DNA of 64,000 nt from Sphingomonas sp. BK235. GTDB taxonomy: Bacteria; Pseudomonadota; Alphaproteobacteria; Sphingomonadales; Sphingomonadaceae. Positions 1 to 9,446 of this stretch are shown piece by piece. The stretch covers positions 124,001-188,000 of the forward strand of contig NZ_SLXN01000004.1 of the NCBI RefSeq assembly GCF_004345855.1, written 5' to 3'. The notes under the pieces were generated by a model. The model was not told the DNA's origin. It did no database searches and worked only from the letters and a program-made list of their open reading frames with translations. The first letter of the stretch is position 1. Each line of letters opens with the position of its first letter. The position numbers and the translations under genes were made by a program.

Positions 1-18
1 TGAGTCGCCGGGACGGTC

Positions 19-306
19 TCAGGCGATGACGCCGAGAATGTCCGACTCCTTCATGATCAGCAGGTCCTCGCCGTTGACCTTGACCTCGGTGCCCGACCAC
101 TTGCCGAACAGGATGCGGTCGCCGGCCTTGACGTCGAGCGGGGTGACCTTGCCGTCCTCGGCCTTGACACCGGTGCCGGCGGCGACGACCTCGCCCTCCT
201 GCGGCTTCTCCTTGGCGGTGTCCGGGATGATGATCCCGCCGGCCGTCTTCTCTTCCGCCTCGACGCGGCGGACGAGAACGCGGTCGTGCAACGGACGAAA
301 GTTCAT
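19..306 (-). CDS. groS: Co-chaperonin GroES
   Basis: This 95-residue protein is the cytoplasmic heptameric lid of the GroEL folding chamber. It has the full family length. It opens with [13 protein letters not shown] and carries the mobile-loop segment [16 protein letters not shown] at about residues 20-35, followed by the EGEVVAAG strand and the DILGVIA C-terminus. The gene reads towards the left edge of the window, so groEL is expected just outside. A purine-rich ribosome site (AGAGAGGTAAGAG) lies just upstream of the ATG. An inverted CIRCE operator and a plausible promoter precede it, which points to HrcA-controlled heat-shock expression. Identity is secure. Confidence 0.97.
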   Translation of the reverse strand: MNFRPLHDRVLVRRVEAEEKTAGGIIIPDTAKEKPQEGEVVAAGTGVKAEDGKVTPLDVKAGDRILFGKWSGTEVKVNGEDLLIMKESDILGVIA

Positions 307-340
307 TGCTCTTACCTCTCTGAAGGCATGTGACAGATTT

Positions 341-367
341 TTGGCACTCCCCTGGGGCGAGTGCCAG
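341..367. promoter_or_regulatory. CIRCE operator (HrcA binding site) upstream of groES
   Basis: TTGGCACTC, nine bases, then GAGTGCCAG form the CIRCE inverted repeat (consensus TTAGCACTC-N9-GAGTGCTAA). It lies 34 bases upstream of the groES start codon, immediately downstream of the predicted -10 element, where HrcA would block initiation. Both arms differ from consensus at the same symmetric position (A to G), so dyad symmetry is kept. Confidence 0.9.
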
Positions 368-374
368 CGCCCCG

Positions 375-403
375 CATATGTGGGGCGTGCCCGCGGCGGT
401 CAA
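375..403 (-). promoter_or_regulatory. Candidate groES promoter
   Basis: Read on the minus strand, TTGACC and CATATG are separated by exactly 17 bases and lie just upstream of the CIRCE element. The arrangement would place the transcription start in or next to the operator. It could be read as a housekeeping or an RpoH promoter; the sequence does not decide between them. Confidence 0.6.
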
Positions 404-435
404 CCGGGGGCGCGCGATTTTTCGGGAACCGTGCG

Positions 436-1851
436 TCAGGCCGTGCGTGCACTCGGGTCAGGCAACAGGCCGAGCCGCGCGCGCGCCGACCAGCGCCAGA
501 TCAGCAGCGCCGAGACGACGCCGAGCCCGGCGGCGAGCCCCCACCAGATGCCGATCGCGCCCCAGCCGAAGGTGAAGCCGAGCAAGGCGGCGATGCCGAA
601 GCCGATCACCCAATAGCCGAACACCTGGATCATCATCGGCACGCGCGTGTCCTGCACCCCGCGCAGCACGCCCGCCGCGACCGCCTGCGCGCCGTCGACC
701 AGCTGGAACACCGCGGCGACGCCGAGCAGCTGCACCGCCAGCGCGGCCACCGCGACCTCGCGCGCCGGGTCGACATAGGCGCGCACCAGCAGCCCGGGCA
801 CCGCCCAGAGGATCGAGGCGCTGACCACCATCACCGCGATACCCGACACGATCGCCACCCCGCCCGCGCGCCCGACCCAGCGCGGGTCCGCCGCGCCGTA
901 GGCGAGGCCGACGCGGATCGTCGCCGCCTGCGCCAGCCCGAACGGGACCTGGAAGGCGATCGCGGCGATGTTGAGCGCCACCGCATGCGCGTCGATCGCG
1001 GTGACCGAGATCAGCCCCATCAGCAGAGCGGCGCCGCCGAACAGCCCGCCCTCCGCCATCCAGCCGAGCGCGATCGGCGCGCCGAGCCGGGCGATCTCGA
1101 TCATCCGCGGCCATTCGGTCCGCCACCAATTGCCGAACAGGTGGAAGCGGCGCAGCCGGCGGTCGGTCGACAGGATCACCGCGTAGCTCGCCGCGGTGGC
1201 GAGCGAGGTGAGCACGCTCGCGATCGCGGCGCCCTCCAGCCCCAGCGCGGGGAAACCGGCGTTACCGAAGACGAGGCACCAGTTGGCGGTCACCGCGACG
1301 CCGAGCGCGAGCAGCGTCACCACCAGCGCCCAGCCCGGTCGCCCCAGCGCGGCGGCGGTGAGCCGCATCAGCGCCGCCGCCACCGCGAAGGGCGCGGCGA
1401 GCGACAGCAGCCGGCAGAAGCTGCCCGCGCGCGCCGCCACCGCGGCGTCCTGCCCGGCGAGGCGCAGGATCGGCTCGGCGAGGTTGAGCAGCGCGATCAC
1501 CACGAGCGAACCCGCCGCGGCGAGCCACAACGCCATGCGGAACGAGCGCCGCACCTGCCGCACCGCGCCGATGCGGCGCCCCAGTGCGGCGGCGATCAGC
1601 GGCTCGGCCGCGCCGACCAGCCCGACGAGCGCGAAGGCGAGCAGGTTGAACAGGAACACGCCCAATGTCGCGGCGGCGAACTCGACCGGGCCGAGCCGCG
1701 CGACGAACACGACGTCGACCGCGAACACCGCCATCTGGAGCAGGTTGGCCCCGACCAGCGGCCCGGCGAGCGCGGCGAGCGCGCGCAGCTCGCGCTGCCA
1801 CGTCGCGGGCGCGCGCTCGGTCAGCGGGTGGAGGGTGGCGGCGCCGTGCAT
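436..1851 (-). CDS. MATE family multidrug/cation antiporter
   Basis: This is a 471-residue inner-membrane protein of the multidrug and toxic compound extrusion family, which exchanges organic cations or drugs for H+ or Na+. Length and about twelve hydrophobic segments fit the family. The first helix region, with LVGANLLQMAVFAVDVVFVA at about residues 31-50, is the typical MATE start, and two internally similar halves follow. The gene stands alone between the cys operon and groES. Substrate cannot be told from sequence. Base composition matches the surroundings. Confidence 0.9.
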   Translation of the reverse strand: MHGAATLHPLTERAPATWQRELRALAALAGPLVGANLLQMAVFAVDVVFVARLGPVEFAAATLGVFLFNLLAFALVGLVGAAEPLIAAALGRRIGAVRQVRRSFRMALWLAAAGSLVVIALLNLAEPILRLAGQDAAVAARAGSFCRLLSLAAPFAVAAALMRLTAAALGRPGWALVVTLLALGVAVTANWCLVFGNAGFPALGLEGAAIASVLTSLATAASYAVILSTDRRLRRFHLFGNWWRTEWPRMIEIARLGAPIALGWMAEGGLFGGAALLMGLISVTAIDAHAVALNIAAIAFQVPFGLAQAATIRVGLAYGAADPRWVGRAGGVAIVSGIAVMVVSASILWAVPGLLVRAYVDPAREVAVAALAVQLLGVAAVFQLVDGAQAVAAGVLRGVQDTRVPMMIQVFGYWVIGFGIAALLGFTFGWGAIGIWWGLAAGLGVVSALLIWRWSARARLGLLPDPSARTA

Positions 1852-1953
1852 CGCGGCGTGCGGTAGAGGATTCTTCGCCGCCGCGCACGCGCGGGATGCG
1901 CCACGCTGGGGCAGCGCTTGACGAGGGGGCGATCAGACCCCGGAGCGAAGCAT

Positions 1954-1988
1954 CCCCGCATCCTCCCCGTGCCGGGGAGGATGCGGGG
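1954..1988 (-). terminator. Strong hairpin after cysNC, probable terminator
   Basis: Fifteen-base perfect arms (CCCCGCATCCTCCCC and its complement) flank a five-base GTGCC loop, starting 15 bases after the cysNC stop codon. There is no long T run, so it is an imperfect intrinsic terminator; it could also be a member of a dispersed hairpin family. Confidence 0.5.
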
Positions 1989-2002
1989 GACACGGCCGAT
2001 CC

Positions 2003-3910
2003 TTACCCCTCCTCGCGCGCCAGCAGCCACGCCACGATCCGCTCGGCCGCGGCCTCGGCATCTTCCGCCGCGGTGTCGACGCGCAGCTCGGGCGCCTCGG
2101 GCGGCTCGTAGGGGCTGTCGATCCCGGTGAAGTTCGCCAGCTGGCCGGCGCGCGCCTTGGCGTACAGGCCCTTGACGTCGCGGGCCTCCGCCGCCGCCAG
2201 CGACGTGTCGACATGGACCTCGACGAACTCGCCCTCGGGCAGCATCGCGCGCACCATGTCGCGCTCGGCGCGGAACGGCGAGATGAAGGCGGTCAGCACG
2301 ATCAGCCCCGCGTCGGTCATCAGCCGCGCCACCTCGCCGATGCGGCGGATGTTCTCCACCCGGTCGGCGTCGGTGAAGCCGAGGTCGCGGTTGAGTCCGT
2401 GCCGCACGTTGTCGCCGTCGAGCAGGAAGGTGTGGCGGTTCATCCGCGCCAGCTTCTTCTCGACGAGGTTGGCGATGGTCGATTTGCCCGCCCCCGACAG
2501 GCCGGTGAACCACAGCACCGCGGGGCGCTGGTTCTTGAGCGACGCGCGCTTCTCGCGCGAGACGTCGGTCGGCTGGCGGTGGACATTGCTGGCGCGGCGC
2601 AGCGCGAAGCGGATCATCCCCGCCGCGACGGTGGCGTTGGTGGCCTTGTCGATCAGGATGAAGCCGCCCAGCTCGCGGCTCTGCTCATAGGGCTGGAACA
2701 CGATCGGCCGGTCGAGCGACAAGGTCGCCACGCCGATCGCGTTGAGCTCGAGCGTGCGCGCCGCGGTCTGCTCCAGCGTGTTGACGTTGACCTGATATTT
2801 GGGCTGGCGCAGCACCGCCGAGGCGCTCTGCGTGGCGAGCTGGAAGGCGTAGCTGCGCCCCGGCAGCATCGCCTCCTCCGCCATCCACACCAACGTCGCC
2901 TCGAACTGGTCGGCGACCTCGGGCGGGTCGTCCGCGGCGGCGATGACGTCGCCGCGCGAGCAGTCGACCTCGTCGGCGAGCGTCAGCGTCACTGCCTCGC
3001 CGGCCTCGGCGTGGTCGCGGTCGCCGCCGAGCGCGACGATGCGCTTGACCGTGGTGGTGCGCCCCGAGGGGACGATCCGCACCGCGTCGCCGGGGCGCAC
3101 CGCGCCGCCCGCGATCGTGCCGGCGAAGCCGCGGAAGTCGAGGTCGGGGCGGTTGACCCATTGCACCGGCAAGCGGAACGGCGCGCGTGCGGCGCGGTCG
3201 GCGTCGACCGGCACCTGCTCGAGGTGCTCGATCAGCGTCGGACCGTCATACCAGTCCATGTGCGCGCTGCGCGTCGCGATATTGTCGCCGCCCAGCCCCG
3301 ACACCGGGATGGCGCGAAAGTCGGTGATGCCGATCTCGCTGGCGAAGGCGCGATAGGCCAGGCGGATGCGGTCGAACGCGGCCTGGTCGTAGCTCACCAG
3401 GTCCATCTTGTTGATCGCCAGCACGACGTGGCGGATGCCGAGCAGCTGCGCGAGATAGGAGTGGCGCCGCGTCTGCGTCAGCACGCCCTTGCGCGCGTCG
3501 ACCAGGATCACCGCGAGGTCGGCGGTGGAGGCGCCCGTGACCATGTTGCGCGTATACTGCTCGTGGCCCGGCGTGTCGGCGACGATGAACTTACGGTTCT
3601 CGGTGGCGAAGAAGCGATAGGCGACGTCGATCGTGATGCCCTGCTCGCGCTCGGCGGCGAGCCCGTCGACCAGCAGTGCGAAGTCGATGTTGCCGCCCTG
3701 CGTGCCGACGCGCTTGGAGTCATCCTCGAGCGCGGCGAGCTGGTCCTCGAAGACGTGCTTGCTGTCGTAGAGCAGCCGGCCGATCAGCGTCGACTTGCCG
3801 TCGTCGACCGAGCCGCAGGTGAGGAAACGCAGCAGCGACTTCTCCTCGTGCCGCGCGAGATAGGCGGCGACGTCGGCGCGGATCAGCGCGTCGGGCTGGT
3901 AGCTGGTCAT
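2003..3910 (-). CDS. cysNC: Bifunctional sulfate adenylyltransferase large subunit / APS kinase
   Basis: This 635-residue fusion carries two steps of sulfate activation. The N-terminal CysN GTPase drives ATP sulfurylase with CysD, and the C-terminal CysC domain phosphorylates adenylylsulfate to PAPS. CysN motifs are visible: GSVDDGKST at 33-41, DTPGH at 112-116 and NKMD at 167-170. The CysC Walker A motif GLSGAGKST is at 470-478, followed by the [16 protein letters not shown] region. It is the last gene of cysQ-cysD-cysNC, 43 bases after cysD, and is followed by a strong hairpin. The fused form is common in alphaproteobacteria. No reductase genes of the pathway are in the window. Confidence 0.97.
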   Translation of the reverse strand: MTSYQPDALIRADVAAYLARHEEKSLLRFLTCGSVDDGKSTLIGRLLYDSKHVFEDQLAALEDDSKRVGTQGGNIDFALLVDGLAAEREQGITIDVAYRFFATENRKFIVADTPGHEQYTRNMVTGASTADLAVILVDARKGVLTQTRRHSYLAQLLGIRHVVLAINKMDLVSYDQAAFDRIRLAYRAFASEIGITDFRAIPVSGLGGDNIATRSAHMDWYDGPTLIEHLEQVPVDADRAARAPFRLPVQWVNRPDLDFRGFAGTIAGGAVRPGDAVRIVPSGRTTTVKRIVALGGDRDHAEAGEAVTLTLADEVDCSRGDVIAAADDPPEVADQFEATLVWMAEEAMLPGRSYAFQLATQSASAVLRQPKYQVNVNTLEQTAARTLELNAIGVATLSLDRPIVFQPYEQSRELGGFILIDKATNATVAAGMIRFALRRASNVHRQPTDVSREKRASLKNQRPAVLWFTGLSGAGKSTIANLVEKKLARMNRHTFLLDGDNVRHGLNRDLGFTDADRVENIRRIGEVARLMTDAGLIVLTAFISPFRAERDMVRAMLPEGEFVEVHVDTSLAAAEARDVKGLYAKARAGQLANFTGIDSPYEPPEAPELRVDTAAEDAEAAAERIVAWLLAREEG

Positions 3911-3953
3911 GCGCGGGGTTCCGAGTTGCCACTCCGCGTCGCCCGATCCCCCA

Positions 3954-4850
3954 TCAGAAATACCCCTGCTGCTTCTTCTGCTCCATGCTCGCGCCGGCGT
4001 CCTGGTCGATGGCGCGGCCCTGGCGCTCGCTGGTGGTGGTGAGCAGCATCTCGCGGATCACGTCGTGCAAGGTCGCCGCCTCGCTCTCCACCGCGCCGCT
4101 CAAGGGATAGCAGCCGAGCGTGCGGAAGCGAATCGAGCGCTCCACCGGCACCTCGCCGGGCGCCAGCGGGAAGCGCTGGTCGTCGACCATCAGCAGCAGC
4201 CCGTCGCGCTCCACCGTCGGGCGCGGCGCGGCGAAATAGAGCGGCACGATCTCGATCTTCTCGCGCGCGATATATTGCCACACGTCGAGCTCGGTCCAGT
4301 TGGAGATCGGGAAGACGCGCATGCTCTCGCCCTTGGCGTGGCGCGCGTTGTACAGCTGCCACAGTTCGGGGCGCTGCGCCTTGGGGTCCCAGCGGTGCGT
4401 CGCGCTGCGGAAGGAGAAGATGCGCTCCTTGGCGCGGCTCTTCTCCTCGTCGCGGCGCGCGCCGCCGAACGCGGCGTCGAAGCGGTGCAGGTCGAGCGCC
4501 TGCTTGAGCCCCTCGGTCTTCCACAATTCGGTGTGGAGCGCGCCGTGATCGAACGGGTTGATCCCACGCGCCAGCGCCTCGGGGTTGCGGTGGACGATCA
4601 GCTCCATCCCCGCCTCGCGCGCGGCACGGTCGCGCAGCGCGTACATCGCCTGGAACTTCCACGTCGTGTCGACGTGGAGCAGCGGGAAGGGCGGCGGCGC
4701 GGGATAGAAGGCCTTGCGCGCGAGGTGGAGCATCACCGCGCTGTCCTTGCCGATCGAGTAGAGCATCACCGGCCGCTCCGCGACCGCGACCACCTCGCGC
4801 AGGATATGGATGCTCTCGGCCTCAAGCCGGTCGAGGTGGGTCAGCGTCAT
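3954..4850 (-). CDS. cysD: Sulfate adenylyltransferase small subunit
   Basis: This 298-residue protein is the catalytic subunit that joins ATP and sulfate to make adenylylsulfate, using the CysN GTPase as partner. The PP-loop SIGKDS lies at 32-37, and the fold continues with the HVDTTWKF and [16 protein letters not shown] segments typical of CysD. The protein ends in QKKQQGYF, matching the usual family C-terminus. The reading frame is open further upstream, but the start at 4850 gives the conserved [20 protein letters not shown]-terminus and lies 13 bases after cysQ, so it is preferred. Confidence 0.97.
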   Translation of the reverse strand: MTLTHLDRLEAESIHILREVVAVAERPVMLYSIGKDSAVMLHLARKAFYPAPPPFPLLHVDTTWKFQAMYALRDRAAREAGMELIVHRNPEALARGINPFDHGALHTELWKTEGLKQALDLHRFDAAFGGARRDEEKSRAKERIFSFRSATHRWDPKAQRPELWQLYNARHAKGESMRVFPISNWTELDVWQYIAREKIEIVPLYFAAPRPTVERDGLLLMVDDQRFPLAPGEVPVERSIRFRTLGCYPLSGAVESEAATLHDVIREMLLTTTSERQGRAIDQDAGASMEQKKQQGYF

Positions 4851-4863
4851 CGTCGGGCGGCTC

Positions 4864-5682
4864 TCAGCGGAGGTAGGGGCGCAGCGGTGCGGGCTGGTAG
4901 CCGCCGGTGGCGACGAAGCCGGCGTTGCGATAGCCCGGCTTGCCGTAGGTGAAGGGCGCGCCATCGACGTCGAGCGTGCGCCCGCCCGCGGCGCGCAGCA
5001 CCGCGTCGCCCGCGGCCGTGTCCCACTCCATCGTCGGGCCGGTGCGCGGGTAGACGTCGGCCTCGCCGCACGCCACCAAAGCGAACTTGAGGCTGGAGCC
5101 GACCGCGACGCGCTCGCTCACCCCGCCGGCGTCGAGCCATTCGTCGAGCCCCGGCATGGCGTGGCTCTTCGACGCCACCGCACAGGGTTTGCCGCCGCAG
5201 GTGCGGACACGGATCGGCTGCGCCGCGCCGCGGGCGCCGCCGGGCGCGCGCGCGGCGGTCCAGGCGGCGCCTTGCGCGACGTCGCCCCAATAGAGCGCGT
5301 CGCGCGCAGGGGCGTAGACCACGCCCATGGTCGGCGCCCCCTGCTCGATCAGCGCGATATTGACGGTGAAATCCTCGCCGTGGCGGACGAACTCCTTGGT
5401 GCCGTCGAGCGGGTCGACCAGGAAGAAGGCGTCCGCGACCGCGGGGATATCGCCCGCGGCGGCCTGTTCCTCGGCGACGACCGGGATCGCGGGGGCGATC
5501 GCGGCGAGCCCGGCGAGGATCGCGGCCTCGGCGTCGCGGTCGGCGGCGGTGACGGGGCTGTCGTCGCTCTTGTGCATCACCGCGCAGCCGGCGGTAAAGT
5601 GGCGCCACACGATATCGCCCCCCGCCTCGGCGAGCGCGACGATCGCGGCGAGCAGCGCGGGACGGTCGGTGATGTCGGTCAT
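4864..5682 (-). CDS. cysQ: 3'(2'),5'-bisphosphate nucleotidase CysQ
   Basis: This 272-residue inositol-monophosphatase-fold enzyme removes 3'-phosphoadenosine 5'-phosphate, the inhibitory by-product of PAPS use, and so fits the sulfate activation operon it opens. Metal-binding residues are visible: EE at 71-72, DPLDGT at 90-95, and the second signature near [10 protein letters not shown]. An in-frame upstream extension runs through low-complexity and repeat sequence, so the ATG at 5682 with [14 protein letters not shown] was chosen. cysD follows after 13 bases. Confidence 0.93.
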   Translation of the reverse strand: MTDITDRPALLAAIVALAEAGGDIVWRHFTAGCAVMHKSDDSPVTAADRDAEAAILAGLAAIAPAIPVVAEEQAAAGDIPAVADAFFLVDPLDGTKEFVRHGEDFTVNIALIEQGAPTMGVVYAPARDALYWGDVAQGAAWTAARAPGGARGAAQPIRVRTCGGKPCAVASKSHAMPGLDEWLDAGGVSERVAVGSSLKFALVACGEADVYPRTGPTMEWDTAAGDAVLRAAGGRTLDVDGAPFTYGKPGYRNAGFVATGGYQPAPLRPYLR

Positions 5683-5821
5683 GGATGTCGTATGTGGCGT
5701 GGCACGCGCGCCGCGACCAGCAAGAATAAGCGCGATCCTCCGCAAGTTGGGGTTGGGCGGCGGCAAGCCGGCTGTGCCGAGCCGAGGAGCGCGGGGTGAG
5801 CATGAGGCGTCCCCCTCGCCG

Positions 5822-6167
5822 GCGTCATCCTGAACTCGTTTCAGGATCCACCGTCCCGCAGGCGCCGCCGTATCCGGGTATGCGGCGCCGTTGGTCCGGA
5901 CCCAAAAGGTGGCTTGCATCTTCGGCCGCCTGATCGGCCGCTGCTCTTCGCGGGTGATACGCTGTAATGAGGGAGACCTCTTTCTCTTCCCTCACCGTCA
6001 TCCCGGCCTCGCGCCGGGATCCATTCCTCCGCGAGAGCAACGCCCGCTGCTCTCGCGGCACCATGGATCCCGGGTCGAGCCCGGGATGACGGGGGCGAGT
6101 CGCTTCCGCGACAATGAACCTTTTAGGTCTGGACCCGTGGATCCTGAAACGAGTTCAGGATGACGCC
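5822..6167. repeat. Three palindromic elements nested inside one another
   Basis: This fills most of the 507-base gap between cysQ and ccmH. The outermost arms, GGCGTCATCCTGAACTCG at 5822 and its complement ending at 6167, match over about 30 bases. Inside them is a second inverted pair, GGTCCGGACCCAAAAGGT at 5893-5910 and its 16-of-18 match at 6118-6135. Inside that is a complete GTCATCCCGG type element at 5996-6091, itself a hairpin with a CGCGAGAGCA core. No gene is visible in the gap. Confidence 0.9.
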
Positions 6168-6189
6168 AGTGGCGCGGTAGCGCCCGCCG

Positions 6190-6591
6190 CTACCGCCCGC
6201 GCCGCCGGAACGAGCCCCGCGCCACCATCACGCCGATCGCGAGCAGCAGCAGCGGCGCCAGCCACAAAGGCAGCGTCGCGCGCGACACCGGCGGGTCGTA
6301 GCTGACGTAATCGCCGTAGCGCGCGATCAGCCAGTCGCGCACCGCGCGCGGCGACTCCCCCGCCGCCACGCGCTGGCGCACCAAAGCGCGCATCTCGCCG
6401 GCCATGTCGGCGTCGCTATCCGCGATCGACTGGCCCTGGCAGACGAGGCAGCGCAACGTCTCCATCAGCGCGCGCGCCTGGCGCTCCTGCTCGGCGTCGC
6501 GCAACTGGGTATAAGCGAGCGGGGGCAGCGCGGTCTGCGCCTCCAGCGGCACCGCCGCCAGCAGCAGCGCCAACGCCGCGGCGCGCCTCAT
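6190..6591 (-). CDS. ccmH: Cytochrome c maturation protein CcmH
   Basis: This 133-residue membrane-anchored periplasmic thiol protein helps keep apocytochrome cysteines reduced and hands them to the haem ligation complex. A signal peptide (about residues 1-19) is followed by the CcmH motif LRCLVCQGQSIADSD with redox cysteines C48 and C51, then a helical region and a C-terminal membrane segment at about 107-124. The ATG overlaps the dsbE stop as ATGA, so translation is probably coupled. It is the last gene of ccmF-dsbE-ccmH; no ccmI follows. Confidence 0.93.
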   Translation of the reverse strand: MRRAAALALLLAAVPLEAQTALPPLAYTQLRDAEQERQARALMETLRCLVCQGQSIADSDADMAGEMRALVRQRVAAGESPRAVRDWLIARYGDYVSYDPPVSRATLPLWLAPLLLLAIGVMVARGSFRRRGR

Positions 6592-7181
6592 CGCACCGCC
6601 GCCGGAGTCCGCGCCGCCGCCAGCGCCTGGAGTAGCGCGGGCACGTCCTCGGCGCGGATGTCGCCGACATGCTGGAGCCGGATGATGCCCTGCCCGTCGA
6701 CCACGAAGGTCTCGGGCACGCCCGACGAGCCGAGCGCGAGCTGGAGCCGGCTGTGCGGGTCGCTGCCGACGCTGGCATAGGGATCGCCGTGGCGCCGGAG
6801 GAAGGCGGCGACGTCGGCGGGCGTGTCCTTGATCGCCACCGCGTCGATCGGCACGCCCGCGGCCTTGAGCGTCAGCAGCTGCGGCGCCTCCGCGACGCAG
6901 GGCACGCACCAGCTGGCGAAGACGTTGAGCAGCCGCGGCGCGCCGCGCCGGAAGTCGGCGTCGGTCACGCCCGGCTTGCCCGGCGCGATCGCGGGCAGCG
7001 TGAAGGAAGGCAGCGGCTTGCCCACCATCGCCGAGTAGACCGTGCGGTCGGCCGGGCGCCACAGCCCCCACAGCACCACCGCCAGCACGACGCCGAAGGC
7101 GCAGAGCGGCAGCCACAGCAGCCAGCGCGCGTGGCGCGGCCCGGCGCCGGTCGCGCCTTCCCGATCCGCCCCCGCGCTCAC
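6588..7181 (-). CDS. dsbE: Thiol:disulfide interchange protein DsbE/CcmG
   Basis: This is a 197-residue membrane-tethered periplasmic thioredoxin that reduces apocytochrome c before haem attachment. An N-terminal membrane segment at about 20-41 is followed by the thioredoxin fold with the active site WCVPC at 91-95 and the cis-proline region SGVPETFVVDGQG. A GTG start at 7181 overlaps the ccmF stop as GTGA. The frame is open for a long way upstream but only as the shadow of ccmF, so the GTG is the sensible start. Confidence 0.93.
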   Translation of the reverse strand: MSAGADREGATGAGPRHARWLLWLPLCAFGVVLAVVLWGLWRPADRTVYSAMVGKPLPSFTLPAIAPGKPGVTDADFRRGAPRLLNVFASWCVPCVAEAPQLLTLKAAGVPIDAVAIKDTPADVAAFLRRHGDPYASVGSDPHSRLQLALGSSGVPETFVVDGQGIIRLQHVGDIRAEDVPALLQALAAARTPAAVR

Positions 7182-9133
7182 GCCGCGCCCCAGGCGGCGC
7201 TCTCGGCGAGCGCGTCGGCGCGGCGGCGCTGCTGCCACAGCCGCCACTGGTGCCCCATCAGCGCCAGCGCGCCGCCCAAAGCGATCAGGAAGCCGCCGAA
7301 CCAGATCAGCGTCACCATCGGCTTCCACCACAGCCGCAGCTGCCAGCGCCCGTCCTCGCCCAGCGTGCCGAGCACCGCGTAAAGCTGCCCGTCCCAGCGC
7401 GTCAGGATCGCGCTCTCGTTGGTGGTCGTCACTGGCGTGGTGAAATAGCGCACCTGCGGGCGCAGCACCGCCACCGGCTCGTCGTCGAGCGTCACCGCCA
7501 GCCGGCCCTCGAGCGCGGTCCAATTGTCCCCCACCAGCGGGCGCACGCCCTCCAGCCGGACGGTGAAGCCCGCCACGCGCGCGGGGTCGCCGGTGCCGAC
7601 CGCGACCAGCCGCTCCTGCGTATAGGCGGTGCTCGCCGCCATGCCGATCAGCGACACCGCGACGCCGAGATGCGCCACCACCATGCCCCAGAGCTGGAGC
7701 GGCGCGCGGCGCAGGTTGCGCTTCGCCAGCGGCGCGACGCTCGCCACCGCCAGGCCGACGCCGAGCGCGATGCCGAGCAGCGGCAGCGGCGCGATCGGCC
7801 CGCCCAGCACGAAGGCGCCGACCCCCGCGAACAAGGTGGCGGCGATCGCCGGGAACAGCCGCTGCGCCACCTCGCTCGGCTCGTCGCGGCGCCAGCGCAT
7901 CACCGGCCCGGCGGCGAGCACCGCCACCAGCAGCAGCGCCACCGGCCCCGCGGTCGAATCGAAGAAGGGCGGGCCGACCGAGAGCTGCACCCCCATCGCC
8001 GCGGCGACAATCGGGTAGAAGGTACCGATCAGCACGATGCCGAGGATCACGGTGAGCAGCAGGTTGTTCGCCACCAGCGAGCCCTCGCGGCTGACCGCCT
8101 CGAACAATTTGCCCTGCCGCACCGTGCCGATGCGCAGGCCGAACAGCAGCAGCGCGCCGCCGATGTAGATCACCAGCAGCGCCAGGATGAAGGCGCCGCG
8201 GCGCGGGTCGACCGCGAAGGCGTGGACGCTGGTGAGGATGCCCGAGCGCACCAGGAAGGTGCCGATCATGCTCATCGAGAAGGCGACCACCGCCAGCATC
8301 ACGGTCCAGGCGCGCAGGCCATCGCGCGTCGCCAGCACGCTCACCGAATGGAGCAGCGCGGTCGCGGCGAGCCACGGCATCAGGCTGGCGTTCTCCACCG
8401 GGTCCCAGAACCACCAGCCACCCCAGCCGAGCTCGTAATAGGCCCAGTAGCTGCCCGCGGTGATGCCGAGCGTCAGGAAGATCCAGGCGCCGAGCACCCA
8501 GGGGCGCATCGCGCGCGCGAAGGCCGCGCCGACGTCGCGCGTCACCAGCGCGCCCACCGCGAAGGAGAAGGCCACCGACAGGCCGACATAGCCGGCATAG
8601 AGCGTCGGCGGGTGGAAGGCGAGCCCGGGGTCCTGCAGCAGCGGGTTGAGCCCGGCGCCGTCCGCGGGCGCGGGGTCGAGCCGCGCGAACGGGTTGGAGG
8701 CGAACAGCAGGAAGGCGTAGAAGCCCAGCGCGATCGTCGCCTGCGCCGCCAGCGTGGCGACCAACGTGTCCGCGCGCAGGCGGTGCTCCAGCCGCGCCAC
8801 CGCCGCGCCGGCAAGCCCGAGGATGGTCACCCACAGCAGCATCGAGCCCTCGTGGTTCCCCCACGCGCCCGCGAACTTGTAGAGCGTCGGCTTCATCGAG
8901 TGGCTGTTGGCGGCGACCAGCGCGACCGACATGTCCGAGGCGAGGAAGGCCGCGATCAACGCCGCCATCGCGATCAGCGACAGCGCGCCCTGGACGGTGG
9001 CGACCGCGCGCACCGTCGGCGCCGCGCGCGCGGCGTCGGCGCCCTGCTTGAGCGCGAGCGCGCCGAGGACGAGCTGCGCCAGCGCGAGCGCGGCGGCGAG
9101 CCAGAGCGCGACGAGGCCGGTCTCGGCGGTCAT
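7178..9133 (-). CDS. ccmF: Haem lyase CcmF
   Basis: This 651-residue polytopic inner-membrane protein is the core of the system I complex that joins haem to the CXXCH cysteines of apocytochrome c. The tryptophan-rich haem-handling signature WGGWWFWDP is at 237-245. About fourteen hydrophobic segments surround it, and a large periplasmic domain lies near the C-terminus. The length fits the family. It opens the set ccmF-dsbE-ccmH. The other ccm genes (ABCDE, I) are not in this window. A monohaem cytochrome c that would need this machinery is encoded at 51.4 kb. Confidence 0.96.
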   Translation of the reverse strand: MTAETGLVALWLAAALALAQLVLGALALKQGADAARAAPTVRAVATVQGALSLIAMAALIAAFLASDMSVALVAANSHSMKPTLYKFAGAWGNHEGSMLLWVTILGLAGAAVARLEHRLRADTLVATLAAQATIALGFYAFLLFASNPFARLDPAPADGAGLNPLLQDPGLAFHPPTLYAGYVGLSVAFSFAVGALVTRDVGAAFARAMRPWVLGAWIFLTLGITAGSYWAYYELGWGGWWFWDPVENASLMPWLAATALLHSVSVLATRDGLRAWTVMLAVVAFSMSMIGTFLVRSGILTSVHAFAVDPRRGAFILALLVIYIGGALLLFGLRIGTVRQGKLFEAVSREGSLVANNLLLTVILGIVLIGTFYPIVAAAMGVQLSVGPPFFDSTAGPVALLLVAVLAAGPVMRWRRDEPSEVAQRLFPAIAATLFAGVGAFVLGGPIAPLPLLGIALGVGLAVASVAPLAKRNLRRAPLQLWGMVVAHLGVAVSLIGMAASTAYTQERLVAVGTGDPARVAGFTVRLEGVRPLVGDNWTALEGRLAVTLDDEPVAVLRPQVRYFTTPVTTTNESAILTRWDGQLYAVLGTLGEDGRWQLRLWWKPMVTLIWFGGFLIALGGALALMGHQWRLWQQRRRADALAESAAWGAA

Positions 9134-9286
9134 GCTGGGAGAAACGCGGGCGACACGCGCAGGGCTTTAGCGGCGCGGCGGCGGAGCGTCGAGGCGGATC
9201 GAGGTGGCGCGCCGTTGAGAGACACGGGCAAAGGAGCGCTGGGATCCTCCCGGCATGGGAAGGGGGACCGTCACCCGCAGCGTCGT

Positions 9287-9342
9287 GGTGGAGGGGGCTC
9301 GCCCCGCACACGCCGGCTCGATCGCGGAGAGCCCCCTCCACC
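9287..9342. repeat. Inverted repeat in the gap upstream of ccmF
   Basis: GGTGGAGGGGGCT at 9287-9299 and its exact complement at 9330-9342 enclose a 30-base loop. It lies in the 313-base gap between ccmF and the amidohydrolase genes, where I see no gene. It belongs to a different sequence type from the GTCATCCCGG repeats. Confidence 0.7.
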
Positions 9343-9446
9343 AGCCTGCGGCTGTCGTGAAGGTGGAGTTGCCCCCGGCAATTCCAGCCATATCCGGGGG
9401 ACATGGCGACCTGCACGACCCTTCCCGTGCCGAAGACGGTTTGGGC

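Noticed and set aside
361..1866. Long plus-strand reading frame of about 500 codons
   Set aside because: It is antisense to the MATE gene and is arginine, alanine and proline-rich, as expected from a frame opposite GC-rich coding DNA.
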